In this document: in pieces, positions 32,831 to 41,821 of the stretch | Layout of the letters: each line of letters starts with the position of its first letter | How positions within the stretch are numbered: the first letter of the stretch is position 1 | Assembly (NCBI GenBank): GCA_040752595.1 | Contig: JBFMGX010000040.1 | Coordinates: 1-64,000, forward strand | From: Candidatus Zixiibacteriota bacterium | Lineage (GTDB): Bacteria > Zixibacteria > MSB-5A5 > WJJR01 | DNA: 64,000 nt | Reading direction: 5' to 3' | Made by a program: the position numbers and the translations under genes | The notes under the pieces: model-generated | The model's database searches: none | Told to the model about the DNA's origin: nothing | What the model saw: the letters and a program-made list of their open reading frames with translations, nothing else

Positions 32831-34849
32831 CTAATCCAGAAAACGCCAGTCAATCCCGAAGCGCAGCGTCCGCCCGGTGAACGGGTAGCCCGCCTGCGTC
32901 CGATAGGGGAATCCGGCCACGTTCTGCATCTGGGCAATCAACGTGAAATCCTTGATCGTCGCCGTCCCCGCCAGATCGAAGCGAAAGGCATGCGGGGACG
33001 AGTATCCGGTCGGATCGATGCGCCGATCGCCATACCACCATATGCCGGTGGCATCGATGCGCACGTCCGCGCCATATCCCAGTTGCGGCGCCACCCAGGA
33101 GAGCATGGCCACTCCCTTGTGCGGATAGTACCCCGTCAGCCGCGCATGCTCCAGAGTCTCCGCGTACTTGGCCGCGTAACTGATCGCACCGACGAAGCGA
33201 CCCAACCGTGGCCCATCAATCCCGATGGCCATCCCGACCGTGCGTGCATCAGTAGACGTCGGGCGATACGACTGGCGTGTGATCGGCTCGCCGAGGACCG
33301 TGTCGACAGTCTCCTGCCCATCCCAACGGAAGTAGTGCTCGACATAGGCACAGCGCAGTTCCGCTGTGAAACGAACCTGGTCTCCAGCACAGGCATGTTC
33401 CGTACCCCAGTGAAGCAGGGCGACGTTGGTCCATTGCGCCGGCAGGCCGGGATCCCCCTGCTCGGCATACAAGACACCCGACTGCCCGGCCGTGAGAAAG
33501 GCGTATTCCACTGGGGGACGGTAGCGGTCCAGGAGCGACGGAATCGCTCGTTCCCGAGCCAATCGGACGACGGGGAGCAAAGGCATCCGCGCGGAATCGG
33601 GAGCCAGCACCAGCGTGCCGCCGACCGCCGGGGCATCATGGTCCGCGTCGGATACGGTCGCCTGCGCGGTGAATCGGGCCAAATCGCGGAGTGACCATTG
33701 TCGGCCTGCGGCCAACGCAAGATTCCAGCGCGACGGTTCGACCCCGGCGATCAACAGCTCTTCCCACGAGGCACTCCCATCCAAGAACCAGCCGCGTCGT
33801 GATCCGTTTCCCCATAGTGTCCAGAGACGATCGCGGCTCTTCAGTCTGTATCCCTGCGTGCCGTCGGTCAGCTTCTGCTTCCCCGATTGCACAGACGCAC
33901 CGGCGATCCAACCCGCGCTGCTGACGGCGGGACGATACACGGTCGCTTCCATCTGCCAGAGCAGGTCATCCCGTAACGGGTGCACGACATCGAACGGTGC
34001 GGGGGTGAGGACGGTCGTTTTGTCGCGGAATTGCGTGTAGCGCCAATTCCAGAAGTAGTTCTGATGGAGATGCCCGCCCAACCGCAGATCAATGTGGCGG
34101 AGATCGCGCTGATCGGAGGCGAACCGCCCATCGCCGCCGAAGAAGGCGAAGGTGAAATCGAATCCCATCCGGTTGCGGATCGTCTGGCGAAATTCCGCTT
34201 GGGAGTATGTCTCCGCAAAGTCCCCCTGACGGGCGAAGTACGAGGATTGCGGTCGCACGCCCCAGAGCGTGTCGCGCTCCAACCGCACACGCTCTGCCAC
34301 GCGGTAGTCCGAGAATGCGAACGACGGGAGGGTGCCGACATCGAATCCCGGCCGTTGCGGGAAGGTCAATCGCTGCCAGACCATCGGTCGGTTGTCGACA
34401 CACCAACGGCCGGAGGGCGGCACCAATCCCCAGTGAGTCAAAAGGCGGGTTTGCCCGGCGCCGGGGGCATCATCGACATCGCACCGGGGATCAAGGAGCA
34501 TCCAATCGGCCAGATCCGCCGCCGCTGCGACTTTGACCGGCGGCATCGGCCAGGTCGGACCATCCAGTGTCCGATCGTACGCCCGTCGCGACGTGCTCCA
34601 GGCACGGTGAACGGGCACATAGAGGCGCTCGGGGATCGAGTCGACCCGGCCACCGACAGGGTGCGTCGAGTCGATGGGCAAAGGCTTCTGACCGGTCGTG
34701 TCAAATGCCGTATCGGCATCGGAGACTCGCAGCTCACCTGAATCTGTCGCTGCGGCTCGGCAGTCAGAACGATCACGGCCTACAGCGTACGCCGCCGAAA
34801 GCGCGAAAACGATTGCCATGACGGGCCGCAGACGAAGAGCGGCGATCAC
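32831..34849 (-). CDS. Outer-membrane beta-barrel protein (TonB-receptor-like, plug not recognised)
   Basis: 672 residues. The N-terminus (VIAALRLRPVMAIVFALSAAYAVG) looks like a signal peptide. From about residue 170 on, amphipathic strands alternate with loops (FDFTFAFFGGDG, HLHQNYFWNWRYTQF, WFLDGSASWEELLIAG, DVRIDATGIWWYGDRR). The last residues RTLRFGIDWRFLD resemble the C-terminal strand of TonB-dependent receptors. I see no TonB box or plug domain. GTG 34849 overlaps the stop of the ECF gene (GTGA), so the genes are coupled. It probably imports or exports the substrate of the adjacent S-component; inference. Confidence 0.7.
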   Translation of the reverse strand: MIAALRLRPVMAIVFALSAAYAVGRDRSDCRAAATDSGELRVSDADTAFDTTGQKPLPIDSTHPVGGRVDSIPERLYVPVHRAWSTSRRAYDRTLDGPTWPMPPVKVAAAADLADWMLLDPRCDVDDAPGAGQTRLLTHWGLVPPSGRWCVDNRPMVWQRLTFPQRPGFDVGTLPSFAFSDYRVAERVRLERDTLWGVRPQSSYFARQGDFAETYSQAEFRQTIRNRMGFDFTFAFFGGDGRFASDQRDLRHIDLRLGGHLHQNYFWNWRYTQFRDKTTVLTPAPFDVVHPLRDDLLWQMEATVYRPAVSSAGWIAGASVQSGKQKLTDGTQGYRLKSRDRLWTLWGNGSRRGWFLDGSASWEELLIAGVEPSRWNLALAAGRQWSLRDLARFTAQATVSDADHDAPAVGGTLVLAPDSARMPLLPVVRLARERAIPSLLDRYRPPVEYAFLTAGQSGVLYAEQGDPGLPAQWTNVALLHWGTEHACAGDQVRFTAELRCAYVEHYFRWDGQETVDTVLGEPITRQSYRPTSTDARTVGMAIGIDGPRLGRFVGAISYAAKYAETLEHARLTGYYPHKGVAMLSWVAPQLGYGADVRIDATGIWWYGDRRIDPTGYSSPHAFRFDLAGTATIKDFTLIAQMQNVAGFPYRTQAGYPFTGRTLRFGIDWRFLD

Positions 34850-35418
34850 GAGGGTGCAGCGACCGAAGCGGCGGGCCTCGTCAACCATCGCCCCAGAATC
34901 GGGAAGATCGCGCCGAACAGCAATGCATTTGATAGGACATGTAGCGCGCTGAAGGGAATCGCGGCGATCATTACCGGCACAAAGGGTCCGATGGCGAACG
35001 CAAAGGCGAGATTGGTGAGCACGTCGTACACCAAGGTCACAGCCACTCCCACGGCGACGGCACTGGCACGACCCGGAGTCCCCATCCGGCCCAGCAATGG
35101 ACGGGCGAGGCCGCCGACCAGTCCGGCCAGTCCCATCCCCACGATCTGGGCGCCCCAGACCGGGGGAATCGCTGCACCCCATGGATTAAAGGTGGCGTAA
35201 ACCGCCATGCTCAGGGTGCCGACCATGGCGCCCCAGACCGAGCCGTACGCATATCCAACCAGAACAAAGGCCAGCGTCAGCGGCTCGACATTGGGCACAG
35301 CAAAGAGCGGCAGCTTGAGGGCGAATGCCGCCGCCACGATGCCGCCGCTGCGCGCCAAGCGTCGCAGTGCGACCACAACGTGGGGCGACGAGTTTCCGAT
35401 TCCGTTGGCCGGCGTCAT
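34846..35418 (-). CDS. ECF-transporter S-component-like membrane protein
   Basis: 190 residues with five to six membrane helices. Pattern: GGIVAAAFALKLPLFAVPNVEPLTLAFVLVGYAYG (ends GGIVA...GYAYG), WGAMVGTLSMAVYATFNPWG, PPVWGAQIVGMGLAGLVGGL and ALHVLSNALLFGAI. This fits substrate-binding S-components of energy-coupling-factor vitamin transporters. No EcfA ATPase or EcfT is in the window, so it would share a common module or work alone. ATG 35418 overlaps the metalloprotease stop (ATGA), and its own stop overlaps the barrel start. The substrate cannot be told. Confidence 0.75.
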   Translation of the reverse strand: MTPANGIGNSSPHVVVALRRLARSGGIVAAAFALKLPLFAVPNVEPLTLAFVLVGYAYGSVWGAMVGTLSMAVYATFNPWGAAIPPVWGAQIVGMGLAGLVGGLARPLLGRMGTPGRASAVAVGVAVTLVYDVLTNLAFAFAIGPFVPVMIAAIPFSALHVLSNALLFGAIFPILGRWLTRPAASVAAPS

Positions 35419-37304
35419 GGGCCGTAGTTCTTCACGGCGACCTTGACGACTTCTCTCTTGTCGCCGTACTGAATCAACGCCAGATAGACACCGCTGGCCA
35501 CCCGGCGCGACTGCCGGTTGGTCCCATCCCATGACAGCGTCACGGCGGTCCGGCCGGGCGAGCGGTACATATCGTCCTCGGCGCCCCCGCGGATCACCTG
35601 CCCCGCCAGCGTGAAGATGTGCATTGACACCGGGACCGACTCGGCCCGGAGCACCTGCACGCGGAATGCGTCCCCACCACCCTCATCCGCCAGAACCAGA
35701 GGATTGGAGTAAACCTTGTGGATCGAGGTCACGCGGTTGTCGACCAACGTGTCCTGCACGGCGAAGCTGAAGCGCAGGCGACGATCGAGCCTGTCCTGCG
35801 TGGGATCAAGTTTGAAGGGCGAGACGATGACCAGCAACTCCTCGTACGCATCCCAATGCTCGACGCGGATCGGGTCGAAGACACTACGCGTGAAGTTGAT
35901 CGTTGGCTGGGCAGTACCATTTATTCCCGCCGTGACGACCATCCATTCTTCGATCCCCTCGGGGAATAGCTGCAAGGTGAACGTGGTCACCGTATCGGAG
36001 TAGACCGGCACGAACCGGAGATACGAGGCTGCCTCCTCGTCAGGGCTGCGTGGCCAATGCAGAATCGAGCTGGTGTCCCCGGCCGGGTACTCACTGTACA
36101 CGACTGAATCGAGCCCCGCCAACTCCGGATAGTCTCGACCTTCCTCATAGGACCAAGGTGCCCAATTCCGTCCGGTGAAGTAGTTCCAAACCAGAAATGC
36201 CGCCCATTCCACGTCCAGCGACGAGTTGTAAGGGGAACGCTCCAGCGCGGTGCGAAACGCCTCGAAGGTGTTGAAGCCAGACTTCTGGCCGCATTCCTCC
36301 CAAATCTCCCGCAAAATCACCGGATCATGACGTTGCGCCAGAAACAGCGCCCAGATCCCGGACGCGTATGGGTGCAGTCCCTCAGGACCGCTGTTGTTGG
36401 CGTAAGCCCGCAGTGACATCCACGGGTTATTGAAGAACGCCGGCAGATAGGCAACATAGTCATTGACGTTGTCAAAGACGATGTCCTCCATCGCGACCGC
36501 CGTCACTTCCAACCACCATGGATAGAGCGTTGGCAAGTCATCGGAGCCGGAGCGCCGCGCCTCGGCTTCAAGCGCGTCGTACGACCACTGACAGGCGTGA
36601 TTCAACTCGTGGGCGATGGTCACGGCCATGGCATCGAAGGGCCGGGTGGCGTATCCGTACAGACTGGAATACTCGCTCCGTAACGCGATCCAACTGGACG
36701 CCACATAGGTCCCGCTCGTCGTGTTGAAGTACACAGTGTCCGGCTCGCTCAGCCCGTAGTAGTCGGCCATGTAGCCGGAGAACTTGAAGAAATAGATGTC
36801 GTAGCGAGGATCCTCGCCCGACCGCCCGATGGCATCGGAAATCGGGAACCGGAAACCGAGCGTATCAATCTCCTCCGCGACAGTTCGCTGGAGAAGACTG
36901 TCGCACTTGAGAATGTACACCGGCACGTTCCCCGGCCCCACGCCGTAGACCATGTCGATCGAATCCGGGCCAGTGCGATTGAAATGCAGCCGGAAGCGTC
37001 CGTCTTGGGTGTCATAGTACTCACTCAACTGTGGGCGTGTTGTTTGAACTTGCACGGAGATCGCCTGCCGGGCCGACTCGGACAACTCCGGCCAGGCGAT
37101 CCTGACCTCCAAGAGTAGTGGCGAACCGCAGCGCCGATGGGGTCCGGGCTCCGGCACAGGCTCGGGGCGTATGCCGGCCCCAAACGCCATCGTAACCCGG
37201 TTGATCAGGTCCTGTTCATAGGCAGGGTTGCCGGCAAACGCCGGCGCCGTCCCGATCAGGACCGACGCCGCGAGACACAGGAGGACTACCGAATGGGAAC
37301 GCAA
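35415..37304 (-). CDS. Secreted metalloprotease, MXAN_6640-like, with C-terminal sorting-type domain
   Basis: 629 residues. The signal peptide (LRSHSVVLLCLAASVLIGT...AFAG) is read from TTG 37304, with AGAGAG upstream. The central domain carries a zincin motif IAHELNHACQW (HExxH) with YPWWLEVTAVAMEDIVFD downstream, which can supply the third ligand Glu; this is typical of the MXAN_6640 putative metalloprotease group. The last 90 residues are a FlgD-like beta domain (VSMHIFTLAGQVIRGG, LSWDGTNRQSRRVASGVYLALIQYG, shown only as its ends VSMHI...LIQYG). It sits 22 bases after FTCD and overlaps the ECF-like gene by 4 nt. Confidence 0.85.
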   Translation of the reverse strand: MRSHSVVLLCLAASVLIGTAPAFAGNPAYEQDLINRVTMAFGAGIRPEPVPEPGPHRRCGSPLLLEVRIAWPELSESARQAISVQVQTTRPQLSEYYDTQDGRFRLHFNRTGPDSIDMVYGVGPGNVPVYILKCDSLLQRTVAEEIDTLGFRFPISDAIGRSGEDPRYDIYFFKFSGYMADYYGLSEPDTVYFNTTSGTYVASSWIALRSEYSSLYGYATRPFDAMAVTIAHELNHACQWSYDALEAEARRSGSDDLPTLYPWWLEVTAVAMEDIVFDNVNDYVAYLPAFFNNPWMSLRAYANNSGPEGLHPYASGIWALFLAQRHDPVILREIWEECGQKSGFNTFEAFRTALERSPYNSSLDVEWAAFLVWNYFTGRNWAPWSYEEGRDYPELAGLDSVVYSEYPAGDTSSILHWPRSPDEEAASYLRFVPVYSDTVTTFTLQLFPEGIEEWMVVTAGINGTAQPTINFTRSVFDPIRVEHWDAYEELLVIVSPFKLDPTQDRLDRRLRFSFAVQDTLVDNRVTSIHKVYSNPLVLADEGGGDAFRVQVLRAESVPVSMHIFTLAGQVIRGGAEDDMYRSPGRTAVTLSWDGTNRQSRRVASGVYLALIQYGDKREVVKVAVKNYGP

Positions 37305-37326
37305 GGGGTTCTCTCTTTTGCTGGGT

Positions 37327-38880
37327 TCAGACTGGGGTGTCGGGATTGTCGATGCGCAGGTTGACAATCCGCATGATCTCTTCCGTTAAACGCTCGGAGT
37401 CGGTCTCCAGTTCCCGCACGCGATTGAGCATCTCATCGCGGAAAGCCGTGTCGGCGAATCCCGCCATGTTGATCTTGACGTTCAACCCGGCACCGATGAT
37501 CGCCGTCCGGGCCATCTGGCCGCCGACACCGGCATCGGAAACGGCATTCACATTGCCATTTTCGGCACACAATCTGGCCAACTCCATGACCTCGGAGGCG
37601 GCCTGCATGACCGCCAAGGGCACCTGGGCCGCCTCGCGGGTGGCCTGGTCGACGGCCGCATCGCGGGCGGCCACCTGCGATTCGGTGTCCTTTGGGAGCT
37701 TGCGCGCCGCCATCAGCTTGTCAAAGGCGACCGTGTCGGCCTCAGAGAGCGACATCAGGCGTCGACGAAGCTCCTCGGTCTTCTCCAGCGCCGCTTCCAT
37801 CTGCGGCTGAACAGCCAGGTACTTCTTCTTCCCGATCGTCAGCCGGCAGACCATACCGCTCAATGCCGCCGCCAAGGTCCCCGCCACCGCTGATACGGCA
37901 CCGCCACCCGGAGCCGGTGCTGCGGAGGCGACTTGGTCCACAAAAAGCCCCCATCCCGACCTCTCGGCCTGTTTGGCCATGGCGGACCGCAGCTTCTCTT
38001 CCAGCACCTGTTCCGGCGAGAACCGCTCCAGTTGCAGAAAGTGCTCTGCCGTGTCATACAGCGACTTCGCCGGCGTCAGACCGACGATTTCGGTGGACGT
38101 TACCCGCACACCCCAGCGTTCCGCCTCGGAGCGAATCATCTGCAAGACGCGAAAGATCGGTGTCTTTTCATAATTGACCAGATTCATCGAGACCTGCACA
38201 CAGCCACGGTCTTTGATCTCAAAACCGAGGGCCTTGCAGTAGCGCAATCCCCCGGATGCGAACCGGATGGCATTGGCAATCGACCGCGCCACCGACAGAC
38301 GGTCGGTGCTGAGGTAGGCATTGAACGCCACCAGCGGCATCCGGGCCCCGACCGCGGTGGCACCCGCCTTGAGATTCATGCTCGCCGGTCCGAAATCCGG
38401 GCGACGCGAGGGGTCTGTCTCGATCGTGTCGCGGATACCCTCGTACTCACCCCGGCGCACGTCGGCGAGGTTCTCGCGATCGGGTCGGGTCGCCGCCGCC
38501 TCATAGAGGTAGACCGGGATGGCCAACTCGCCGCCGATCCTCTGCCCCAGTCGGCGGGCCAGCGTGGCGCATTCGGCCAATGTGATCCCCGCAATCGGCA
38601 CGAACGGCACGACATCGGTCGCACCCATGCGCGGGTGCTCGCCTTTGTGCGTGCGCATATCGATCAACTCGGCGGCCTTTTGCACCGCGCGGAATGCCGC
38701 CTCGCTGGTCGCCTCCGGGCCACCGACCAGTGTGACCACCGAGCGATTGTGGTCGGCATCCATCTCCCTGTCGAGCAGGGTGACGCCGTCCACGGTCAGC
38801 GCCGAGGCGACGATCGCATCGACGATCTCCGGCCGACAGCCTTCCGAGAAATTGGGTACACATTCGACGATTGCGGCCAT
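37327..38880 (-). CDS. Bifunctional glutamate formimidoyltransferase / formimidoyl-THF cyclodeaminase
   Basis: 517 residues. The N-terminal formiminotransferase half (about 1-300) has IVECVPNFSEGC, DADHNRSVVTLVG, HKGEHPRMGATDVVPFVP and VQVSMNLVNYEKTPI. The C-terminal cyclodeaminase half (about 310-517) has SAAPAPGGGAVSAVAGTLAAAL, LMSLSEADTVAFDKLMAA and AVSDAGVGGQMARTAIIGA. This is the fused form known from vertebrates and many anaerobes. It moves the formimino group of N-formimino-glutamate (histidine breakdown) to tetrahydrofolate and forms methenyl-THF. ATG 38880 gives the family N-terminus. It heads the long operon running to 29354. Confidence 0.95.
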   Translation of the reverse strand: MAAIVECVPNFSEGCRPEIVDAIVASALTVDGVTLLDREMDADHNRSVVTLVGGPEATSEAAFRAVQKAAELIDMRTHKGEHPRMGATDVVPFVPIAGITLAECATLARRLGQRIGGELAIPVYLYEAAATRPDRENLADVRRGEYEGIRDTIETDPSRRPDFGPASMNLKAGATAVGARMPLVAFNAYLSTDRLSVARSIANAIRFASGGLRYCKALGFEIKDRGCVQVSMNLVNYEKTPIFRVLQMIRSEAERWGVRVTSTEIVGLTPAKSLYDTAEHFLQLERFSPEQVLEEKLRSAMAKQAERSGWGLFVDQVASAAPAPGGGAVSAVAGTLAAALSGMVCRLTIGKKKYLAVQPQMEAALEKTEELRRRLMSLSEADTVAFDKLMAARKLPKDTESQVAARDAAVDQATREAAQVPLAVMQAASEVMELARLCAENGNVNAVSDAGVGGQMARTAIIGAGLNVKINMAGFADTAFRDEMLNRVRELETDSERLTEEIMRIVNLRIDNPDTPV

Positions 38881-39061
38881 TACCAAGGTCCTCTCTCATT
38901 CTCTTTGGAAACGCCGGAGGATACGGATTTCCCGGCGTCGGCACAACGGGGCGTGGAGAAACAGTGACAGGACAGCGTTTCCCACGGACTCCGTCCGCAG
39001 GGGTGCGGAGACCACGGCCCTACGCAGCGAAGGCCTGAGGATAGGTCTGAGACCGCCCCTC

Positions 39062-39178
39062 CTGTCATCCCGAACGAAGTGAGGGATCTGCTGTACTCCG
39101 TGATCATGCCCAAAGCAGACCCTTCGCTCCGCTCAGGGTGACAGATCATGATGCATTGGGGCACGGCGTGCCGTGCCC
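39062..39178. repeat. Family A copy 4 followed by a family C palindrome
   Basis: CTGTCATCCCGAACGAAGTG...GGATCTGCTGT and AAGCAGACCCTTCG...CAGGGTGACAG (39062-39143), then GGGGCACGGCGTGCCGTGCCC (39158-39178). They fill most of the 313-base gap 38887-39199. I see no gene in the remainder. Confidence 0.7.
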
Positions 39179-39199
39179 TCAAGGGGACAGCGCGCAACG

Positions 39200-40171
39200 T
39201 CAGATTCCCAGCCGCGCCTTGATCGACCATGCCAACAGGGGGAGCATCAACTCATGATGCCCGGTGAAGGAATACCCCTTGCCGGAATGCAGTGTGGGAC
39301 GCAAAACGACATTGGTATTCGGACGATAGTGCTGGATCATGTCGAAATTGGCGGTGACAAACCGTTCGACACGTTGACGATTGCGTGCCACCGAGAGCGC
39401 CTTCAGGAAGACCTCAGGCAGGATCACCGCCGAGCCGAAATGCAGAACAACCCCTCCCGCATGCAGTCGGCGGCACTGGTTGGCCAGTATGCGAAAGTCG
39501 AGATGCCCTGCGGCACCGACCGCCGCCCCATCGAATTCCGGATGCTGCGCGACGATCTCCGCTCCGATCGCGGGAAAGACCAGCACCGGGATGCCGGCCT
39601 CAGTCCCCGACGCCAACAGCGAAAACTCTCGGTGCGGCGCGCGTTGACGGTTGATGTAGCGACCGATTCCCTCACCCAGGCCGAGCCGCGACCGCTGTGC
39701 GGTCCGCACGCCGCCGGCGAACCATTTCGACGTGTCGGCGGACATCCCGAAGCGGCCATTGCGCAGCCCGGCGGCAACGTCCTCGGACGTCCTGCCCATA
39801 AACGCCGTCTCAAGATCGTGGATCGCACCGGCACCATTGAACGCCAACAGGTCGACCAGGCCGTGGTTCATCAGGTCGACGATGAGCGGCGACAGCCCGC
39901 ATTTGAGCACGTGCGCGCCCAGAAACCAGAAGATCGGCTTCCTGGCCGCATGCGCGGCGGCAATTGCCTCAATCAGAGCACGCCAGTCGGTGGCCTTGAG
40001 AACACCGGGGAGTTTGTCGAGGAACCGCACGATGTCATCGTCGCGCGACGGCGGCTTCGCGAAGCACCTCATATCGACCAGAGAATGCCGTGATGCTGCC
40101 CGCACCCGTCGCAACGTCCGCAAGTCCGCCGGCTGGTGGCGTCTGTCACTCGTCTTATGATGGACTCTCAT
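39200..40171 (-). CDS. Deoxyhypusine-synthase-like protein of unknown function
   Basis: 323 residues. Visible are KPIFWFLGAHVLKCGLSPLI, VDLLAFNGAGAIHDLETAFMG, RTSEDVAAGLRNGRFGMSAD, GIPVLVFPAIGAEIV and a C-terminal FTGHHELMLPLLAWSI. The NGAGAIHD and TSEDV stretches recall a bacterial group distantly related to deoxyhypusine synthase (Rossmann-like, NAD-binding). No eIF5A partner is expected in bacteria, so the reaction is unknown. The start is uncertain: ATG 40171 keeps the RHSLVDM segment, which I think is conserved; ATG 40072 is shorter. Confidence 0.55.
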   Translation of the reverse strand: MRVHHKTSDRRHQPADLRTLRRVRAASRHSLVDMRCFAKPPSRDDDIVRFLDKLPGVLKATDWRALIEAIAAAHAARKPIFWFLGAHVLKCGLSPLIVDLMNHGLVDLLAFNGAGAIHDLETAFMGRTSEDVAAGLRNGRFGMSADTSKWFAGGVRTAQRSRLGLGEGIGRYINRQRAPHREFSLLASGTEAGIPVLVFPAIGAEIVAQHPEFDGAAVGAAGHLDFRILANQCRRLHAGGVVLHFGSAVILPEVFLKALSVARNRQRVERFVTANFDMIQHYRPNTNVVLRPTLHSGKGYSFTGHHELMLPLLAWSIKARLGI

Positions 40172-40190
40172 TCATGACTCACTTGCAACG

Positions 40191-40210
40191 GGGGCTTCGC
40201 GAAGCGCCCC
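40191..40210. repeat. Family C-type palindrome
   Basis: GGGGCTTCGCGAAGCGCCCC, a 20-base near-perfect palindrome between the DUF3108 gene and the deoxyhypusine-synthase-like gene. Confidence 0.6.
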
Positions 40211-40248
40211 TACAGGCATTCCTCAGATTCGAAACAATGAACTGGCAC

Positions 40249-41166
40249 TCAGTACTGCCTGATCTGCCCCAGTCGGTACTCCTCCAGCTCCGCGATGATC
40301 GAGCCGACCACGACCTTGCTCTTCATCAGCACCGGCAGGTGCAGACGATCGTCAGTCAGCCAGACTGTGACCTTGCCCTCGTGCTTGAACAATCCGGCCG
40401 CCTGGAGCAGTGGCTCGACAACGATCGTGCTGAATGTCCCGGCCGCCACTGCGATTCTCTCCCTGCGGATCACCCGGACGGTCAGGCGGTAGAGTTTCTT
40501 ACCGGAATAGATGTCCAATTCGATATCCCGACCGGGCGTCATGGCCAGCGTGCGGACATAGTAGAGCAGGGAGAGATCGTCGAGTACATACGGGGGCACG
40601 GCAAATGTGTCCGCGGACGTCAGCGCCACACCCAACTCGGGGTCGAACTCGACTCTGCGGTTCTGGCGATAGCGCCCCTCCGACAGGTGCTTTTCAAACC
40701 GAAGCGGGAACAGCTCCCGGGCATCCATCAATGTGCTGACGCGATCATCGACCTTGTAGAACGCCGAGAAGAAAGGCGTGGAGCGCACGGTTGACAGAAC
40801 GGGGTAGCACAGACGCCCCAACGTGTCCACCACGTTGCCGACGATCATCTCGCCCCGTCCGGCGACGATCTTCTCCCAGCCGATCGAGTAGGACAGTGAT
40901 TCTCCCACCCCGAACGCCCAATTGGTGATCGGTCGCGGCGCCCATGGGCCTGTCGGCCGCAAAGTGCTGTCCCGCTCATCCGCACCGAAGTCGCTGGAGT
41001 CGCGGGGTGTGATCGCCGCCAGCGGGTCTGTTGCCCCGGATGCGTCGTCAGGCGCTGTCTGCCCCAGGGAAAGGACGGCGCTCCCAAGGAGACATCCCAG
41101 CCACAACACGCCCAGATAGCGCGGGAATGTCAGATCGAAACGTGATCGAAACGGCAGCAGCGGCAT
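40249..41166 (-). CDS. DUF3108 domain secreted protein
   Basis: 305 residues. The N-terminal signal (RYLGVLWLGCLLGSAVLSLG) is followed by an acidic linker and a DUF3108 beta domain at about 90-305: FGVGESLSYSIGWEKIVAGRG, KVDDRVSTLMDA, RFEKHLSEGRYRQNRRVEFD, GTFSTIVVEPLLQ and VWLTDDRLHLPVLMKSKVVVGS. The family is periplasmic and of unknown function. ATG 41166 gives MPLLPFRSRFDLTFPRYLG. Confidence 0.85.
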   Translation of the reverse strand: MPLLPFRSRFDLTFPRYLGVLWLGCLLGSAVLSLGQTAPDDASGATDPLAAITPRDSSDFGADERDSTLRPTGPWAPRPITNWAFGVGESLSYSIGWEKIVAGRGEMIVGNVVDTLGRLCYPVLSTVRSTPFFSAFYKVDDRVSTLMDARELFPLRFEKHLSEGRYRQNRRVEFDPELGVALTSADTFAVPPYVLDDLSLLYYVRTLAMTPGRDIELDIYSGKKLYRLTVRVIRRERIAVAAGTFSTIVVEPLLQAAGLFKHEGKVTVWLTDDRLHLPVLMKSKVVVGSIIAELEEYRLGQIRQY

Positions 41167-41254
41167 CGCCCCCCCTGATTCCGTTTCATTATCGGAGCAC
41201 AACAATCATGGGCACAAGAGCTTCTCCGCCAGACACCCGTCAACGGACGCCGCG

Positions 41255-41815
41255 TCAATCCGACCTCCGGTGCCGTATCCCGGCCCGATGCGAGATTGCC
41301 GGAAAGATCCGGCGGACCGCCTCGTCGATGTCGAAAAACACCTGCTCATACCTGCGCCGATCCCCTCCGATCGGGTCCGGGATCGAGTGCGCGCGCAAGT
41401 CGGAGGGTCGCTGGGGAAACGCGCGCAACAGATACAGTTGCTCTCCCGGTTTCCCCCAGTTCTGGCAAATCTCGTAATGCTCCGCGGCCAGTGCCAGCAC
41501 CAGATCGGCCCGCGACAACAACGGCCGCGTGAGCGCCTGAGAGCGATGCAGACGCAAATCGACCCCGTAGGCGCCTGCCACTTCGATTGCCAGTTCGGTC
41601 GCAGGCATTCCCGCCAGACCCATCGTCCCAGCCGAAATCGCCTCCATCGGCGATCCCGCGGGGAGATCGCCGATCAGCTTTCGGAACACCCCTTCCGCCA
41701 TCGGGCTGCGACACGTGTTGCCCGTACAAACGAACAGGACGTGATACGGTCTCCCTGCCTCGGATGAGGAATTGCGGTCCGCGTAGGTTCCGCTATCGTC
41801 GATCGGTACGCTCAT
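41255..41815 (-). CDS. Low-molecular-weight protein tyrosine phosphatase
   Basis: 186 residues. The P-loop CTGNTCRSPMAEG (C-x4-C-R-S) follows the strand VLFVCTGN. A DPIGG segment (SIPDPIGGDRRRYEQVFFDI) supplies the general-acid Asp, where many family members have DPY/DPF. Such phosphatases often reverse tyrosine autophosphorylation of capsule kinases; manC and a SPOR protein in the same tight gene group fit an envelope or polysaccharide role, as inference. The first 20 residues are probably disordered. Confidence 0.9.
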   Translation of the reverse strand: MSVPIDDSGTYADRNSSSEAGRPYHVLFVCTGNTCRSPMAEGVFRKLIGDLPAGSPMEAISAGTMGLAGMPATELAIEVAGAYGVDLRLHRSQALTRPLLSRADLVLALAAEHYEICQNWGKPGEQLYLLRAFPQRPSDLRAHSIPDPIGGDRRRYEQVFFDIDEAVRRIFPAISHRAGIRHRRSD

Positions 41816-41821
41816 CTCCGG

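Noticed and set aside
37305-37367. Longer N-terminus of the metalloprotease
   Set aside because: It would run into the FTCD gene and put about 20 polar residues before an evident signal peptide that starts at TTG 37304.
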